Origin: Pseudidiomarina sediminum DSM 21906
Lineage (GTDB): Bacteria > Pseudomonadota > Gammaproteobacteria > Enterobacterales > Alteromonadaceae
NCBI RefSeq assembly: GCF_000423165.1
Contig: NZ_KE383983.1
Span: forward strand, 854,376-918,375
Length of the DNA: 64,000 bases
Direction: 5' to 3'
The notes below the pieces were generated by a model. The model was given only the letters and a program-made list of their open reading frames with translations, did not search any database and had not been told where the DNA came from. Position numbers and translations under genes: made by a program. Position 1 is the stretch's first letter. Every line of letters starts with the position of its first letter. Below are positions 1 through 10,450 of the stretch, one piece after another.

Positions 1-389
1 GCACCCCCATTGACCTTGCGCCACCGAAGCCGTTACCTGACACGGTTGAGTTGACCAGTGACGACGCGCCACAAGTCTCGCAAGCCGCGGAAACTTCGAG
101 CGAGACGCCGGCCAATAAACCTGCTGAACCGGTGACCAGTGATCTAAGCCAACCTGGGTATGTGGTACAGCTCGGCGCGTTTAGTAATGCTGAGTCGGTG
201 AATGCGCTAATTCGTGAGCTTAAAGCCAAAAACTTCGCAGCCTATAGCGAAAAAGTACAAGTCAACGGTAAGACCTTGATTCGTTTACTGGTTGGCCCCG
301 CGCTGACTGAAGCTGAACTTGAGCAGCAACTTCCTGAACTGAAGAAGTTGACGGGGCTCGAAGGCCGGGTGGTTCGCTTTGAACCGTAA
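1..389 (+). CDS. dedD: DedD-like SPOR-domain protein, C-terminal part
   Basis: The reading frame is open from base 3 to the TAA at 387-389, so the start lies before the window and only about 128 C-terminal residues are seen. The first part is a Pro/Glu/Thr-rich linker. It is followed by a SPOR domain that begins with YVVQLGAFSN and ends with VGPALTEAELEQQL. SPOR domains bind denuded glycan strands in septal peptidoglycan, and DedD is an inner-membrane division protein whose transmembrane segment would lie upstream of this fragment. The order dedD-cvpA-purF matches that of E. coli, which supports the name over other SPOR proteins. A TTG at base 51 is not the real start, because the frame continues upstream of it without a stop. 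Confidence 0.85.
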   Translation, partial: TPIDLAPPKPLPDTVELTSDDAPQVSQAAETSSETPANKPAEPVTSDLSQPGYVVQLGAFSNAESVNALIRELKAKNFAAYSEKVQVNGKTLIRLLVGPALTEAELEQQLPELKKLTGLEGRVVRFEP

Positions 390-467
390 AGCACAATAAA
401 AAGTGACGTTTTTGCTGCAAAATTCTGTTAAACTTCGCGCGTCTTAAACAGCCTTAGGAATCTCCTT

Positions 468-953
468 ATGGTCTGGATTGATTATGCCATTTTAATCGTC
501 ATTTCATTATCGACCCTTGTGAGTCTGGTGCGCGGTTTTGTGCAAGAAGCCATGTCACTAGCGGTTTGGGTTGCTGCGTTTTTTGTCGCGAGTTGGTACT
601 ACGCCGACCTCGCTAGCTTTTTTACCGGTTTCGAAGACCAAATGGTCCGCAATGCCGTTGCCGCATTAGCACTTTTTGTCGCCACTTTAATCGTTGGTGC
701 AGTCGTGAATTATGTGTTGGGGCAATTGGTAGATAAGACCGGGCTGACCGGCACCGACCGTGTGCTGGGTGGCGTCTTTGGCGCCTTGCGTGGCGTGTTG
801 ATCGTCAGCGCTCTATTATTTTTCTTAGATAGCTTTACCGGATTGGCAAGCACTGAGTGGTGGCAGCAGTCGATGCTGATCCCGCACTTTGGTGTGTTCA
901 TTCAATGGTTTTTTGAGTACTTCGAGCAAACGTCAAGTTTTCTCCCCAACTAA
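468..953 (+). CDS. cvpA: CvpA family inner membrane protein
   Basis: This 161-residue protein starts [20 protein letters not shown] and has four predicted hydrophobic segments near residues 5-25, 30-48, 62-85 and 100-120, as in CvpA. CvpA is needed for colicin V export in E. coli and affects envelope resistance; its molecular function is not settled. The ATG has an AGGAA ribosome binding site at 456-460. The gene lies 20 bases upstream of purF and is probably co-transcribed with it, as in E. coli. The 78 bases between dedD and cvpA contain no clear terminator. Confidence 0.92.
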   Translation: MVWIDYAILIVISLSTLVSLVRGFVQEAMSLAVWVAAFFVASWYYADLASFFTGFEDQMVRNAVAALALFVATLIVGAVVNYVLGQLVDKTGLTGTDRVLGGVFGALRGVLIVSALLFFLDSFTGLASTEWWQQSMLIPHFGVFIQWFFEYFEQTSSFLPN

Positions 954-973
954 GCAAATGAGGTTGTCTTAGC

Positions 974-2494
974 ATGTGTGGCATTGTGGGTATTGTGGGT
1001 AAAGAGCCGGTCAATCAAGCGTTGTATGATAGTTTGACGATGCTGCAGCATCGAGGCCAAGACGCCGCGGGTATTATGACCGTAGAGCACCAAACACTGC
1101 GTTTACGTAAGGCCAATGGTCTGGTGCGCGACGTTTTCCATACGCGCCATATGCACCGTTTAGGTGGACAAATGGGCATTGGTCATGTGCGTTATCCGAC
1201 CGCGGGAAGTTCCAGTTCGGCGGAAGCACAACCTTTTTATGTGAACTCGCCGTTTGGTATTGCGATGGCACACAATGGCAACCTGACCAACGCGCATGAG
1301 CTCCAGGAACAATTGTTTGCCAAAGCCCGTCGCCATATCAATACCACCTCTGATTCTGAAATCCTTTTAAATATCTTCGCTCACGAACTTTATCAGCAAC
1401 AAAGTCTCGAACTTGGTGCCGATGATGTGTTTGCAGCGGTGAGTCGTGTTCACCGTCAAATTCGCGGTGCTTATGCGGTGGTAGCTATGGTTATCGGCCA
1501 TGGTATCGTTGCGTTCCGCGACCCTTGGGGCATTCGTCCATTGGTGTTAGGGAAGCGTGAGACAGCTTCGGGCAACGAATACATCGTTGCTTCAGAGAGT
1601 GTTGCAATTGACGGCACAGGCTTTACCTATGAGCGCGATATCGAGCCAGGTGAAGCAGTCTATATTACCGAAGACGGTCAATTGTTTTCGCGTCAATGTG
1701 CGGATAACCCGCAGCATTGCCCGTGTATCTTTGAATATGTTTACTTTGCTCGTCCGGACTCTTACATCGACCGCATCTCTGTTTATGCGTCACGCGTCAA
1801 CATGGGCCGTAAGCTGGGTGAAAAAATCAAACGCGATTACGCCCATCTTGATATTGATGTGGTCATTCCAATTCCTGAAACCAGCTGTGACATCGCGTTA
1901 GAGATGGCCAATGTCTTGGATTTGCCGTACCGCCAAGGCTTTGTGAAAAACCGCTATATCGGTCGTACCTTTATCATGCCAGGACAAACGCAACGACGTA
2001 AATCGGTGCGTCGCAAACTCAACGCTATTGGCGCGGAGTTTAAGGGGAAGAATGTTTTGTTGGTGGATGACTCTATCGTCCGCGGTACTACCTCAGAACA
2101 GATCATTGAGATGGCTCGCGAAGCCGGTGCGAAGAAAGTTTACTTTGCCTCGGCAGCGCCAGAAGTGCGTTTCCCGAACGTCTACGGCATTGACATGCCG
2201 AGCGCCAACGAGTTGATTGGTCATGGTCGTGAAGCCGAAGAAATCAATGCATTGATTAAAGCCGATGGTTTGATTTACCAAGAGCTGGATGACTTGATTG
2301 CGGCGGTGCAAGAAGAGAACCCTTCAATCACGCAGTTTGAAACCTCGGTCTTTAATGGTGAATACATCACGGGTGACATTAACCAAGGTTATTTGGATCG
2401 TTTAGATGCTGCGCGTAATGATGTGGCTCGACACGGTGATACGTCATCAGAAGACGCCAACTTAGAATTACATAACGAGAATGACGACGACTAA
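974..2494 (+). CDS. purF: Amidophosphoribosyltransferase
   Basis: PurF catalyses the first committed step of de novo purine synthesis: PRPP plus glutamine gives 5-phosphoribosylamine. The protein starts MCGIVGIVG, so Cys2 becomes the N-terminal nucleophile of the class II glutamine amidotransferase domain after Met removal. The PRPP-binding signature [14 protein letters not shown] lies near residue 360. The length of 506 residues is close to the 505 of E. coli PurF. The ATG at 974 is fixed by the required Cys2 and by a GAGG at 960-963. A strong hairpin terminator follows the stop codon by about 17 bases. Confidence 0.98.
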   Translation: MCGIVGIVGKEPVNQALYDSLTMLQHRGQDAAGIMTVEHQTLRLRKANGLVRDVFHTRHMHRLGGQMGIGHVRYPTAGSSSSAEAQPFYVNSPFGIAMAHNGNLTNAHELQEQLFAKARRHINTTSDSEILLNIFAHELYQQQSLELGADDVFAAVSRVHRQIRGAYAVVAMVIGHGIVAFRDPWGIRPLVLGKRETASGNEYIVASESVAIDGTGFTYERDIEPGEAVYITEDGQLFSRQCADNPQHCPCIFEYVYFARPDSYIDRISVYASRVNMGRKLGEKIKRDYAHLDIDVVIPIPETSCDIALEMANVLDLPYRQGFVKNRYIGRTFIMPGQTQRRKSVRRKLNAIGAEFKGKNVLLVDDSIVRGTTSEQIIEMAREAGAKKVYFASAAPEVRFPNVYGIDMPSANELIGHGREAEEINALIKADGLIYQELDDLIAAVQEENPSITQFETSVFNGEYITGDINQGYLDRLDAARNDVARHGDTSSEDANLELHNENDDD

Positions 2495-2511
2495 GGCGTC
2501 ATAACAGCATG

Positions 2512-2552
2512 AAAAAGGCCCGCAGCGGAATGACGTTGCGGGCCTTTTTTTA
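2512..2552. terminator. Bidirectional terminator between purF and astB
   Basis: A G+C-rich inverted repeat (GGCCCGCAGCG / CGTTGCGGGCC, one G-T wobble) is flanked by an A-run on the left and seven T on the right. It can therefore terminate purF on the plus strand and astB on the minus strand. The T-run directly abuts the astB stop codon. Confidence 0.9.
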
Positions 2553-3896
2553 TTAGCGTTGGAACGGATAAACCGAGCCAAGTTTAAGGATTTGAGTTAA
2601 CGCATCAAGGGCAGTGCGGGACTCGTTGAGTAACTGTGGGTCACGTAAATCTTCCACTGTGAGTTCGTCGCGGTAGTGTTTATCGACCCAGTCATTCAGT
2701 CGTTGATACAGGCTATCATTCATCAATACCGCAGGGTTCACTGCTGCCAACTCGCTGTCGTTCAATGCCACGCGTAAACGTAAGCATGCAGGACCACCGC
2801 CATTACGCATACTTTGTTTGACGTCGAAGAAACGCACTTGCTTGATCGGCGTGTCACGTTGCACTAGGTCATCTAAATAGGCGGCAACACTGGCATTTTC
2901 TTGGCACTCGGTCGGCGCAATAATGGTCATTTCACCGTTTGGTAAGGTCAGCAGTTGCGTGTTAAACAAATAGGTCTGAACTGCGTCCTCAATACTGACT
3001 TCAGAGGTTTTTACACAAATGAAGTGGAGCGGTTGTTCGCCGAATTTGCGCTGCATTTCGGCGAGTTTCGCTTCAGTATCTAAGAAAGCTTGCTCGTGAT
3101 AGAACAACACATTTTGGTTGCCCACAGCAATTACGTCATTGTGAAATACGCCTTGATCGATGACATCAGGATTTTGCTGGATGAAGACGGTATTTTCCTC
3201 ACTTAAGCCATGCAAGCGAGCGATGGCTTGTGAGGCTTCGAAGGTCTGTCGCGCCGGAAATTTGCGAGGCGCGGGTTTGCTTGCGTCGAAAGCGTAGCGG
3301 CCGAAGGTGAACACTTCTACGCCAGCATGGCCATAGTTGCTACATAGACGCGTGTGATTTGCCGCACCCTCGTCACCGAAGTGTTCGTTGTCTGGCAAGT
3401 GCAGGTGATGCTCAAAATAGCGTGGGTTGGCAAACATCGCCTGTAAAATACGGCCGCTGGTTAAAGGTTCCAGCGAACGATGGAATTTGTTGGTTAAATT
3501 GGCCGGCGTGAAATGCACTTTACCATTGGCAGTGTCGGCGCCTGGCGATACTGTTGCGGCGTTCGCCGTCCACATACTTGAAGCAGAACACACAGCCTGA
3601 TAAATTTGCGGCGCTTCGGTGGCCGCTTTGTAAAGTACATCGCCATCGCTGCCAGAGAAACCAAGGCGGCGCAGCGTTGCAATGTCAGGTCGCTCTTGTG
3701 GCGCAAGAACACCTTGCACCATGCCAAGATCATGCAGTGCCTTCATTTTGGCAAGACCTTGCTTGGCAGCAGAACGAGGACTGGAAACCGCTTTAGCATT
3801 TGAAAGCGACGCTACGTTACCAAAGGATAACCCGGCGTAGTTGTGGGTTGGGCCGACGAGGCCATCAAAATTCACTTCAAAGTGCTGAGTGCTCAC
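2553..3896 (-). CDS. astB: N-succinylarginine dihydrolase
   Basis: AstB hydrolyses N2-succinylarginine to N2-succinylornithine, CO2 and ammonia, the second step of the arginine succinyltransferase (AST) catabolic pathway. The N-terminal [21 protein letters not shown] and the C-terminal [12 protein letters not shown], which holds the active-site Cys, are typical. A longer open frame reaches 4064, but the GTG at 3896 is preferred. It has a GGAGGA box four bases upstream, it places the conserved N-terminus where the family expects it, and it gives 447 residues, the E. coli AstB length. The ATG at 3908 is a second possibility but overlaps that Shine-Dalgarno sequence. No other ast gene is present here, so the rest of the pathway must be encoded elsewhere. 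Confidence 0.94.
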   Translation of the reverse strand: MSTQHFEVNFDGLVGPTHNYAGLSFGNVASLSNAKAVSSPRSAAKQGLAKMKALHDLGMVQGVLAPQERPDIATLRRLGFSGSDGDVLYKAATEAPQIYQAVCSASSMWTANAATVSPGADTANGKVHFTPANLTNKFHRSLEPLTSGRILQAMFANPRYFEHHLHLPDNEHFGDEGAANHTRLCSNYGHAGVEVFTFGRYAFDASKPAPRKFPARQTFEASQAIARLHGLSEENTVFIQQNPDVIDQGVFHNDVIAVGNQNVLFYHEQAFLDTEAKLAEMQRKFGEQPLHFICVKTSEVSIEDAVQTYLFNTQLLTLPNGEMTIIAPTECQENASVAAYLDDLVQRDTPIKQVRFFDVKQSMRNGGGPACLRLRVALNDSELAAVNPAVLMNDSLYQRLNDWVDKHYRDELTVEDLRDPQLLNESRTALDALTQILKLGSVYPFQR

Positions 3897-3936
3897 GAAA
3901 TCCTCCATTGCAGTTGCAAGCAAGTGATAAGTGGCT

Positions 3937-3966
3937 ATTATACCCACAACATATTGCTTAGTGTAA
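3937..3966 (-). promoter_or_regulatory. Probable sigma70 promoter of astB
   Basis: Read on the minus strand, TTACAC (3966-3961) and a perfect TATAAT (3942-3937) are separated by 18 bases. The -10 box lies about 40 bases upstream of the proposed GTG start at 3896. This also shows that the longer frame, which would start at 4064, begins upstream of the promoter. Confidence 0.65.
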
Positions 3967-4066
3967 GCCCTGAACCGCCGCAACGCCGCGTCGAATAAGG
4001 TGATCCGAGTTGCGTTTGCATAGCTATAAGTAATACACGAATTTTTATGAATTTTGCTTTGCACGG

Positions 4067-4095
4067 TTGTTTACTGTGAGCAGAAGCGATATATC
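4067..4095 (+). promoter_or_regulatory. Possible sigma70 promoter of topA
   Basis: TTGTTT at 4067-4072 and TATATC at 4090-4095 are 17 bases apart, with the -10 box 38 bases before the topA ATG. The match is moderate. Confidence 0.4.
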
Positions 4096-4133
4096 TAAAA
4101 AAAGATCCCATCATACTAGGATACAAAGGACGC

Positions 4134-6767
4134 ATGGCTAAATCGCTAGTAATTGTCGAGTCGCCAGCCAAGGCTAAGACCATAAATAAATATTTAGGCA
4201 ACGATTTTGTTGTGAAATCGAGTGTCGGACACGTGCGTGACTTACCGACACGAGCCACCGCAGAAGTTGCGAAGAAGTCGCCTGCGGAAGTGCGCAAGAT
4301 GACCCCAGAACAAAAAGAAGCGTATCGTCGCTCTCGCGAGTTTAAGAAACTTGTGGCGCGCATGGGGGTTGATCCTGAGCACAACTGGGAAGCGCACTAT
4401 GAAGTGTTGCCCGGTAAAGAAAAAGTGGTCAATGAGCTGAAGAAGCTGGCGAGTAAAGCCGATGCTGTCTATCTCGCGACGGATTTGGACCGCGAAGGGG
4501 AAGCCATTGCGTGGCACTTACGCGAGCTTATCGGGGGGGACGACGCACGTTTTCGCCGCGTGGTATTTAACGAAATCACCGAAAATGCCATTCAAGATGC
4601 GTTTTCCCATCCTGCGGACTTGAATCTACACCGCGTGAACGCACAGCAAACCCGCCGTTTCTTGGATCGGGTGGTGGGCTTTATGGTGTCGCCAGTGCTG
4701 TGGAAAAAAATTGCCCGCGGCCTTTCTGCTGGTCGTGTGCAATCGGTCGCGGTACGTTTGGTAGTCGAACGCGAACGTGAAATTAAAGCCTTTGTGCCAG
4801 AAGAGTATTGGGATATTTACGCAGACCTTTCCACGGCAGAGCGCATTCAATTGCGTATGCAATTAGCAAAATACCGTGGCAAAACCTTTAAGGCGGGTGA
4901 TAAAGCTGCTGCAGATGCAGCGGTGAGTTACTTGCAGTCGGCTCAGTATCAAGTGCTTGAGCGCGAAGATAAGCCAACCAGCAGTCGTCCGTCAGCACCT
5001 TTTATTACCTCAACCTTGCAGCAAGCAGCCAGTACGCGTCTTGGCTTCGGCGTGAAGAAGACCATGATGCTCGCGCAGCGACTTTACGAAGCCGGTCATA
5101 TCACCTACATGCGTACCGACTCGACCAACTTAAGTAAAGAAGCCGTGGCCAATTGCCGTGATTACATCACCAAGCAATATGGCAAAGAGTATTTGCCTGA
5201 AAAGCCGAATGTGTATGGTGCTAAGCAAAATGCCCAAGAAGCGCACGAAGCGATCCGTCCTTCGAGCGTGACGGTGAAATCAGAACAGTTGCGCGACATG
5301 GAGCGTGACGCGCAGCGCTTATATGAATTAATTTGGCGACAGTTTGTGGCCTGTCAAATGACGCCAGCGCGCTATGATTCAACCACCCTGACCGTTGGTG
5401 CTGGAGACTATGAGTTGAAAGCGCGAGGGCGGGTGATGCGCTTCGCCGGTTGGACCAAAGTGCAACCACCAGCAAGCTCGAAAAACAACGATGATGCGAC
5501 CTTGCCTGATGTGAAAAAAGGCGAGCAACTGTCGTTGCAACAACTCGATCCACAACAGCATTTCACCAAGCCGCCAGCGCGGTTCAGCGAAGCATCGCTG
5601 GTGAAAGAGTTGGAAAAGCGTGGTATCGGCCGACCGTCTACCTATGCGGCGATTATTTCGACCATTCAAGATCGTGGTTATGTGCGGGTTGAAAACCGTC
5701 GTTTCTACGCCGAGAAAATGGGTGAAATTGTCAATGATCGTTTGGTGGAGAACTTCTCGCGCTTGTTGAACTACAACTTCACCGCTGAGATGGAGCAGGC
5801 GCTGGATGATATTGCCGAAGGTAAGCTGAATTGGAAAGAAACGCTTGATGCCTTCTACGAGGAATTCTCGAAGAAAATCGAACAAGCAGAATTGCCACCA
5901 GAAGAAGGCGGCATGCGCAACAATGAGATGGTGTTAACCGACATTGATTGCCCAAGCTGTGGCCGCAAAATGGGGATTCGTACCGCCTCTACGGGCGTGT
6001 TCCTCGGCTGTTCAGGTTACAACTTACCGCCCAAAGAACGCTGTACCCAAACCATTAACTTGTTGCCGGGCGAAGAAGCCGTCAAAGTGAGCGATGACGA
6101 AGAAGCTGAAACCGAAGCGTTGCGGGCGAAAAAACGTTGTCCGGAATGTGGGACGGCGATGGATAGCTACCTGATTGACAAAGAACGCAAATTGCATGTC
6201 TGCGGTAACAATCCAGCGTGCCCAGGGCAATTGGTCGAGTACGGCGAATTCCGCATTAAAGGTTATGATGGCCCAGTGCTGGAGTGTGATCGTTGTGGCA
6301 GCGACATGCAGTTGAAGACTGGCCGTTTTGGTAAGTACTTTGGTTGTACCAACAGTGAGTGTAAAAACACCCGCAAACTTTTGAAAAATGGTCAGCCTGC
6401 ACCACCGAAAGAAGATCCTGTGCCGTTTCCGGAACTGCCTTGTGAGAACTCCGATGCGCATTTTGTCTTGCGTGATGGCGCCTCAGGCGTGTTTTTATCG
6501 GCCAATACGTTCCCGAAATCGCGCGAGACCCGTGCGGTGAAAGTTGCTGAATTAAAGCGCTTTAAAGATCGTATCCCAAGTAAATTCCATTATCTTGCGG
6601 AAGCTCCAGCGACGGATGATGATGGCAATCAGGCCATTGTGCGCTATAGCCGTAAGCAGAAAGAGCAATATGTCATTACCGAGTCGGAAGGTAAGCCAAC
6701 GGGGTGGCAGGCCTATTATCGTGATGGTGCTTGGGAAGTAAAGGAAACCAAAAAACGTAAGAAATAA
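4134..6767 (+). CDS. topA: DNA topoisomerase I (type IA)
   Basis: TopA relaxes negatively supercoiled DNA by transient single-strand cleavage. The N-terminal Toprim domain starts [20 protein letters not shown] and carries [15 protein letters not shown] near residue 115. The catalytic tyrosine is Y325 in [12 protein letters not shown]. Three C4 zinc-ribbon modules follow in the C-terminal part ([16 protein letters not shown] and CDRCGSDM, each with a second Cys pair), then a C-terminal domain rich in basic residues. The length of 877 is close to the 865 of E. coli. The ATG is preceded by AAAGGA. A weak hairpin terminator follows, then the pilus operon on the same strand. Confidence 0.98.
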   Translation: MAKSLVIVESPAKAKTINKYLGNDFVVKSSVGHVRDLPTRATAEVAKKSPAEVRKMTPEQKEAYRRSREFKKLVARMGVDPEHNWEAHYEVLPGKEKVVNELKKLASKADAVYLATDLDREGEAIAWHLRELIGGDDARFRRVVFNEITENAIQDAFSHPADLNLHRVNAQQTRRFLDRVVGFMVSPVLWKKIARGLSAGRVQSVAVRLVVEREREIKAFVPEEYWDIYADLSTAERIQLRMQLAKYRGKTFKAGDKAAADAAVSYLQSAQYQVLEREDKPTSSRPSAPFITSTLQQAASTRLGFGVKKTMMLAQRLYEAGHITYMRTDSTNLSKEAVANCRDYITKQYGKEYLPEKPNVYGAKQNAQEAHEAIRPSSVTVKSEQLRDMERDAQRLYELIWRQFVACQMTPARYDSTTLTVGAGDYELKARGRVMRFAGWTKVQPPASSKNNDDATLPDVKKGEQLSLQQLDPQQHFTKPPARFSEASLVKELEKRGIGRPSTYAAIISTIQDRGYVRVENRRFYAEKMGEIVNDRLVENFSRLLNYNFTAEMEQALDDIAEGKLNWKETLDAFYEEFSKKIEQAELPPEEGGMRNNEMVLTDIDCPSCGRKMGIRTASTGVFLGCSGYNLPPKERCTQTINLLPGEEAVKVSDDEEAETEALRAKKRCPECGTAMDSYLIDKERKLHVCGNNPACPGQLVEYGEFRIKGYDGPVLECDRCGSDMQLKTGRFGKYFGCTNSECKNTRKLLKNGQPAPPKEDPVPFPELPCENSDAHFVLRDGASGVFLSANTFPKSRETRAVKVAELKRFKDRIPSKFHYLAEAPATDDDGNQAIVRYSRKQKEQYVITESEGKPTGWQAYYRDGAWEVKETKKRKK

Positions 6768-6768
6768 C

Positions 6769-6799
6769 GCGGAGAACAATCCGAATCTCCGCTCTTGTT
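6769..6799 (+). terminator. Hairpin after topA
   Basis: GCGGAGA (6769-6775) and TCTCCGC (6786-6792) form a 7-bp stem with a 10-base loop, followed by TCTTGTT. The T tract is imperfect, so termination may be partial and some topA transcripts could run into the pilus operon. Confidence 0.55.
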
Positions 6800-6876
6800 G
6801 AGCCTCCAGTCGCGGTCTAAAGTGAGTATTCCAGTTGCAAGGAATGCCACTGGATCGCAGACAAGGAGGTCTCAAC

Positions 6877-7284
6877 ATGTATCCTATCAGCTATGCTTCG
6901 CGCGTCGTTGCGCTGCTTCTAAGTGTGGTGTGCGGCAATACCAGTGCGGCAACACGGCAGCTATGCCAGCCCTTTGATTTTCAGTTCCAAGCTACCTCAA
7001 CACCCCCGTTACATAGCCTTGCACAAGCGCCTACGCCGGTGGTGTTTGCGTTGCATGAAGGCCGCTTACAGCCGCAAGTTGAGCGACTTCTGCGTGAACG
7101 CTTTGCGGTAACCACTATTGAGTGGCGCGCTTCGCCGCACTTTCGTTGGTCGAGTGATTACCTGCTCAGTGCAGAGAGTTGGACGCAAGCACTGACACAC
7201 CTGTTGCAACCTTATGGCCTCAAGGCCGTTTTGTACGCCAACCACTCTGCGGTAATTGTGCCTGAGCAGGAGGCTGTACTATGA
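6877..7284 (+). CDS. PilL/TcpQ-like type IVb pilus periplasmic protein
   Basis: First gene of the pilus operon, 135 residues. An N-terminal signal peptide (hydrophobic core VVALLLSVV, likely cleavage after NTSA) is followed by an unassigned linker. A C-terminal region near residues 85-130 (FRWSSDYLLSAESWTQALTHLL) resembles the TcpQ/PilL C-terminal fold found in type IVb pilus systems, which helps the secretin reach or stay in the outer membrane. The ATG at 6877 is chosen because a perfect AAGGAGGT lies six bases upstream; an upstream start at 6835 has no such support. It ends in an ATGA overlap with the secretin gene. It is much shorter than plasmid R64 PilL. The family assignment rests on sequence pattern and context only. 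Confidence 0.65.
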   Translation: MYPISYASRVVALLLSVVCGNTSAATRQLCQPFDFQFQATSTPPLHSLAQAPTPVVFALHEGRLQPQVERLLRERFAVTTIEWRASPHFRWSSDYLLSAESWTQALTHLLQPYGLKAVLYANHSAVIVPEQEAVL

Positions 7285-8792
7285 GGTGTTTGGAAGTGCC
7301 CCTAGTGGCTTGCGCTTGTGTCTTGCTAAGCAGTTGTGCGCAGCTGCAGGGGCCTGATGTAGCGACGCAGCAACAGCGTGTGTTAACCGAACTCACCAAC
7401 TTGCAAGAGCAGTACGGACACAGTTCACGGACCGTCGTTAAACATTCCGAGGCATTATATGTGGCGCCGCTTGACCCACGTTTGGCGGCGCAGCCGGACT
7501 GGTATAGTCATGATGTTCACGTACAAGCGACACAGCTTCCGGTGCAGCATGTGCTCGACGAGCTGTTTGGCGAGACCGCGGTGCATGTGCAGTTTGCGCA
7601 ACCAGCGTTGGCTGAGCAGCTGATTAGCATCGACTTTGAGGGGCAACTGGGCGTATTACTCGAGCGGCTCAGTAGTCAATTCGGCTGGTACCTGCAGATT
7701 ACACCGCAATGGGTCAGCTTTAGTCAGTGGCAAACGAAAGAGTTTGATGTCGCTTTTATTGCTGGTTCTAGTGAATACTTTATGGGTAATCGCGCGACCA
7801 CAACACCCTCCATGCGTGAGACTGGGCAGAGCGGTGACGGTCTATCGCCAACCCTTGGCGAAAGTGACCAGTTTAGTAATTTTCGCCACGACCAGCTTAG
7901 CGTTTGGCACGATTTAGAGCGTTCGCTAAAACTACTCCTCTCTGATGCTGGCGCCTTGAGTTTGAATCAAAGTTCGACCTCAGTGATCGTGAAAGACACG
8001 CCTTATCATGTACGGCAAGTTGATGCTTACCTACAGCAGCAAAATGAACGACTCACGCGGCAGGTCGCAATTGACGTACAGATATTAGAGGTCAGTTTCG
8101 CTGATGATGAGCAGCTTGGTATTGATTGGCAAGCCCTCGCCCAGTCGGCTGGCGGTAATGCCATTTTAGGTTTGGGCTCAGGCGGCGTCGGGCGCTTGGC
8201 CGAGCAATGGGCAGGGCAACTGCTGTGGCAACGCCAGCAGGGGCGATGGAGCGGCTCCGAGTTATTTATTGAAGCATTGCAGCAACAAGGCTTGGTCCGC
8301 ATCAATAACCAGCCGCGCGTTATGAGCTTAAACAATCAAGTGGCGAAAGTTGCTTTGCAAGATAACGCAACCTATCTGGCAGCCTCAGGCAGCACTGTGA
8401 CGGCAAATGTTGGCACTACTTCACAACTTCAACCTGGCGTGATCACCACCGGTTTCGAACTCTATGTTTTGCCTAGTATTCGCGATGGCGAGGTCATCTT
8501 ACAGCTTTCCACAGAACTGTCCGACTTGTTGCGGATTGATGAAGTGCGTTCGGGAACACAGCTGATACAAACGCCGCATACCAATCGTAAGCAATTTTTT
8601 ATGCAAGCGGTCGTGGGCGATGGGCAAACATTGTTGCTCTCAGGTCTACGCAATGAGCGTGAACAACTTACCGAGCAAACCAGTTGGCTGAGTTTGCTAC
8701 TTGGCGGTCAACAACAGCGCCGCCAACATCGTAGCGAGACGCTAGTGTTATTAACGCCAACGATTATTCAGCGCACTGGAGAACAAGGATGA
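7281..8792 (+). CDS. pilN: PilN-type type IVb pilus secretin (outer membrane lipoprotein)
   Basis: 503 residues. The signal peptide ends in a lipobox, LLSSC, with Cys19 as the lipidated residue, as in the lipoprotein secretins PilN (R64) and BfpB. Residues from about 70 to 150 look like the N-terminal secretin subdomain. A middle region (residues about 255-310) contains an N-domain with VAIDVQILEVSFADDEQLGIDW, and the C-terminal secretin domain holds VVGDGQTLLLSGL and TLVLLTPTII. Secretins form the outer membrane ring through which the pilus passes. The gene overlaps its neighbours on both sides by ATGA, implying translational coupling with the PilL-like and PilO genes. Confidence 0.88.
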   Translation: MRCLEVPLVACACVLLSSCAQLQGPDVATQQQRVLTELTNLQEQYGHSSRTVVKHSEALYVAPLDPRLAAQPDWYSHDVHVQATQLPVQHVLDELFGETAVHVQFAQPALAEQLISIDFEGQLGVLLERLSSQFGWYLQITPQWVSFSQWQTKEFDVAFIAGSSEYFMGNRATTTPSMRETGQSGDGLSPTLGESDQFSNFRHDQLSVWHDLERSLKLLLSDAGALSLNQSSTSVIVKDTPYHVRQVDAYLQQQNERLTRQVAIDVQILEVSFADDEQLGIDWQALAQSAGGNAILGLGSGGVGRLAEQWAGQLLWQRQQGRWSGSELFIEALQQQGLVRINNQPRVMSLNNQVAKVALQDNATYLAASGSTVTANVGTTSQLQPGVITTGFELYVLPSIRDGEVILQLSTELSDLLRIDEVRSGTQLIQTPHTNRKQFFMQAVVGDGQTLLLSGLRNEREQLTEQTSWLSLLLGGQQQRRQHRSETLVLLTPTIIQRTGEQG

Positions 8793-9985
8793 ACGGCCTC
8801 GTTATAGGTGCATGGCGTCAGCATTGTGCGCGTGTTGCTGAGGTCGATGCGGCGCTACGGCAAGCGCGTACTTTGGGAATGAAAAACTATGCAGTGATGC
8901 GCCACGGCAAAATGTACTGGTTGGCCTGCAGTGCACAAGCGAACCATCGCGGTGCGCGAGACGTTGCCAACGTGGTACGGCAGTTTTATGCCAAGGTCGC
9001 TTGCGGTGTGTACTTCGCTGAATGGCACGAGCAAACCTTGTGCGTGGCTTGGCGTGGTGAGCATCTTGTGCATTGTGGATTATGGCCGATAACGTCACCT
9101 CAGGCTTGCCAGCGCGCGTCATTGTTCGCGCAGTTGGAAGCCGTACTATCACAAGGCTGTGTCGTGCTCCTTGCCAGAGATATGGCGAAAGCATGGCAGG
9201 AGTACTGCCAACAGCAACACCCTCGCTGGCAAGTGCGCGTCGAGCAACCCGGTTTGGCTGAATTGCCAACACCGAAAAAGGCCTATTTGCAAGCACTCAG
9301 CCAGCGCCCAGGATGGCAGCAACGGCAGCGCTTAATGCTGGCGCTATTACTTATCTTGAGTAGTGCAAGCTTGGTCACCTGGTGGTTTTGGCCTGCCCCA
9401 GTGGTGTCCGAACCCGTTGGTGGGCAGCAGCGTGCCAGTTATACCCCCGCTGGCAGTCGCACCGGGCTTTTGACAGAGCTCCCCACATTGCTGCGAGGTT
9501 TTGAGCACTTAGCGGGCTGGCGTTGGCAATCTGCGGAACTTCGAGGCCAACAACTGGTGGTGGTATTCACGGCATCCTATGGGCGGCTGGAGGAGTTAAT
9601 CGCACAAGTGCCGTCGTACTGGCAGGTGCAAGGGCAGGGAAAAACTGTCCAACTGCTGTATCGCGATGAGGTTTCGCAAGCTTTTCAAGCTGCGCCAGAG
9701 CAGGAGGTTTTTAATTGGTCAGAGCGGTATCAGGCGTTGTTTCCTCAACTCGTTCTACGCAGTGTTGTTGGGCAACAGGATACTCATTTCCAGTGGCAAG
9801 ACTACCAATTGCAGCTGCCGTCGACGTCTTTGCCTGAGTTACAACGCTTGGCGGCGACGTTAGATGCCCCCCATCTGCGTTTGCTGACGCTGAAATTGAA
9901 ACCCGCACAGCGTTCCTTAGCCGCTGAGCTTGTGGTGCGCGTATACCGTCACTTACCACCATCGTTACAAGGAGCGTCGCGATGA
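8789..9985 (+). CDS. pilO: PilO-like type IVb pilus accessory protein
   Basis: 398 residues, without a signal peptide. A cytoplasmic N-terminal domain of about 175 residues is followed by one hydrophobic segment (LMLALLLILSSASLVTWWFW, about residues 181-200) and a periplasmic C-terminal domain. This matches the layout of type IVb PilO (PilO2 family), an inner-membrane protein thought to link the ATPase/platform to the secretin. Position between pilN and pilP supports the call; sequence similarity to R64 PilO is expected to be low. It overlaps both neighbours by ATGA. It has no clear relation to type IVa PilO, which is shorter. Confidence 0.72.
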   Translation: MNGLVIGAWRQHCARVAEVDAALRQARTLGMKNYAVMRHGKMYWLACSAQANHRGARDVANVVRQFYAKVACGVYFAEWHEQTLCVAWRGEHLVHCGLWPITSPQACQRASLFAQLEAVLSQGCVVLLARDMAKAWQEYCQQQHPRWQVRVEQPGLAELPTPKKAYLQALSQRPGWQQRQRLMLALLLILSSASLVTWWFWPAPVVSEPVGGQQRASYTPAGSRTGLLTELPTLLRGFEHLAGWRWQSAELRGQQLVVVFTASYGRLEELIAQVPSYWQVQGQGKTVQLLYRDEVSQAFQAAPEQEVFNWSERYQALFPQLVLRSVVGQQDTHFQWQDYQLQLPSTSLPELQRLAATLDAPHLRLLTLKLKPAQRSLAAELVVRVYRHLPPSLQGASR

Positions 9986-10449
9986 TCTTATTTTTAACTC
10001 CAACAGTTTGGGCCACTCTGCTGGTATCGGTCGAGATCGTTGCTGAAAGCACAGCTCCGCTGTCGCCGCAATTACAAGAGCAACTGCAACGTGTGAGCGC
10101 TTTGCGTCAAATTGAGCTCGCTGAGCTGGCGGCCGCGGCGCAGGTGCGTAAATTGCAGCACGAATTGCAGGTGGCGCAGTTACAGCAGCAAATTCGGGAC
10201 CTCGCTGCCCCGGTCCGTCAGACGAGCGCAAAAGAAGAGGGGGACGACCCCTTACAGTCTGCCCGCTTAGTTGGTGTGGCTCAGATTCAACAGCAGCGCC
10301 ATGTGTGGTTTGCGGTGGCTGAGCAATTGGTCAGCTTAAAAGTAGGAGAGGCGCATTGGTTAGGACTTAAAGTCGAACATATCGGGAATCGCCTGCGGCT
10401 CCAACACGGTCGGTATTCGCGTGACTTTATGTTGCCAAAGGAGTGGTGA
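9982..10449 (+). CDS. pilP: PilP-like type IVb pilus protein
   Basis: 155 residues. The N-terminus is hydrophobic (MILFLTPTVWATLLVSV) and is likely a signal sequence or anchor. A Gln/Leu-rich helical stretch at residues about 30-75 suggests a coiled coil. The C-terminal 65 residues (SARLVGVAQIQQQRHVWFAVAEQ onward) read as a small beta-rich domain of the kind found in PilP/GspC proteins, which contact the secretin. The call rests mainly on order (N-O-P-Q) and architecture. It is one base from the start of the ATPase gene. Confidence 0.68.
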   Translation: MILFLTPTVWATLLVSVEIVAESTAPLSPQLQEQLQRVSALRQIELAELAAAAQVRKLQHELQVAQLQQQIRDLAAPVRQTSAKEEGDDPLQSARLVGVAQIQQQRHVWFAVAEQLVSLKVGEAHWLGLKVEHIGNRLRLQHGRYSRDFMLPKEW

Positions 10450-10450
10450 G

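Noticed and set aside
395-430. PurR-like operator before cvpA-purF
   Set aside because: A CGTTTTTG core is visible but spacing and flanks do not fit the PurR palindrome.
4038-4053. ArgR-like box between astB and topA
   Set aside because: One half (GAAT) fits, but the other half matches only 3 of 5 bases; too weak without a matrix search.
3897-4064. N-terminal extension of astB to 4064
   Set aside because: It would cross a good promoter at 3937-3966, has no ribosome binding site, and lengthens the protein by 56 residues beyond the family; the GTG at 3896 has an ideal one.
8802-9296. 164-codon minus-strand frame inside pilO
   Set aside because: It is antisense to a gene with clear context and overlaps on both sides; composition is Arg/His-rich as in shadow frames.
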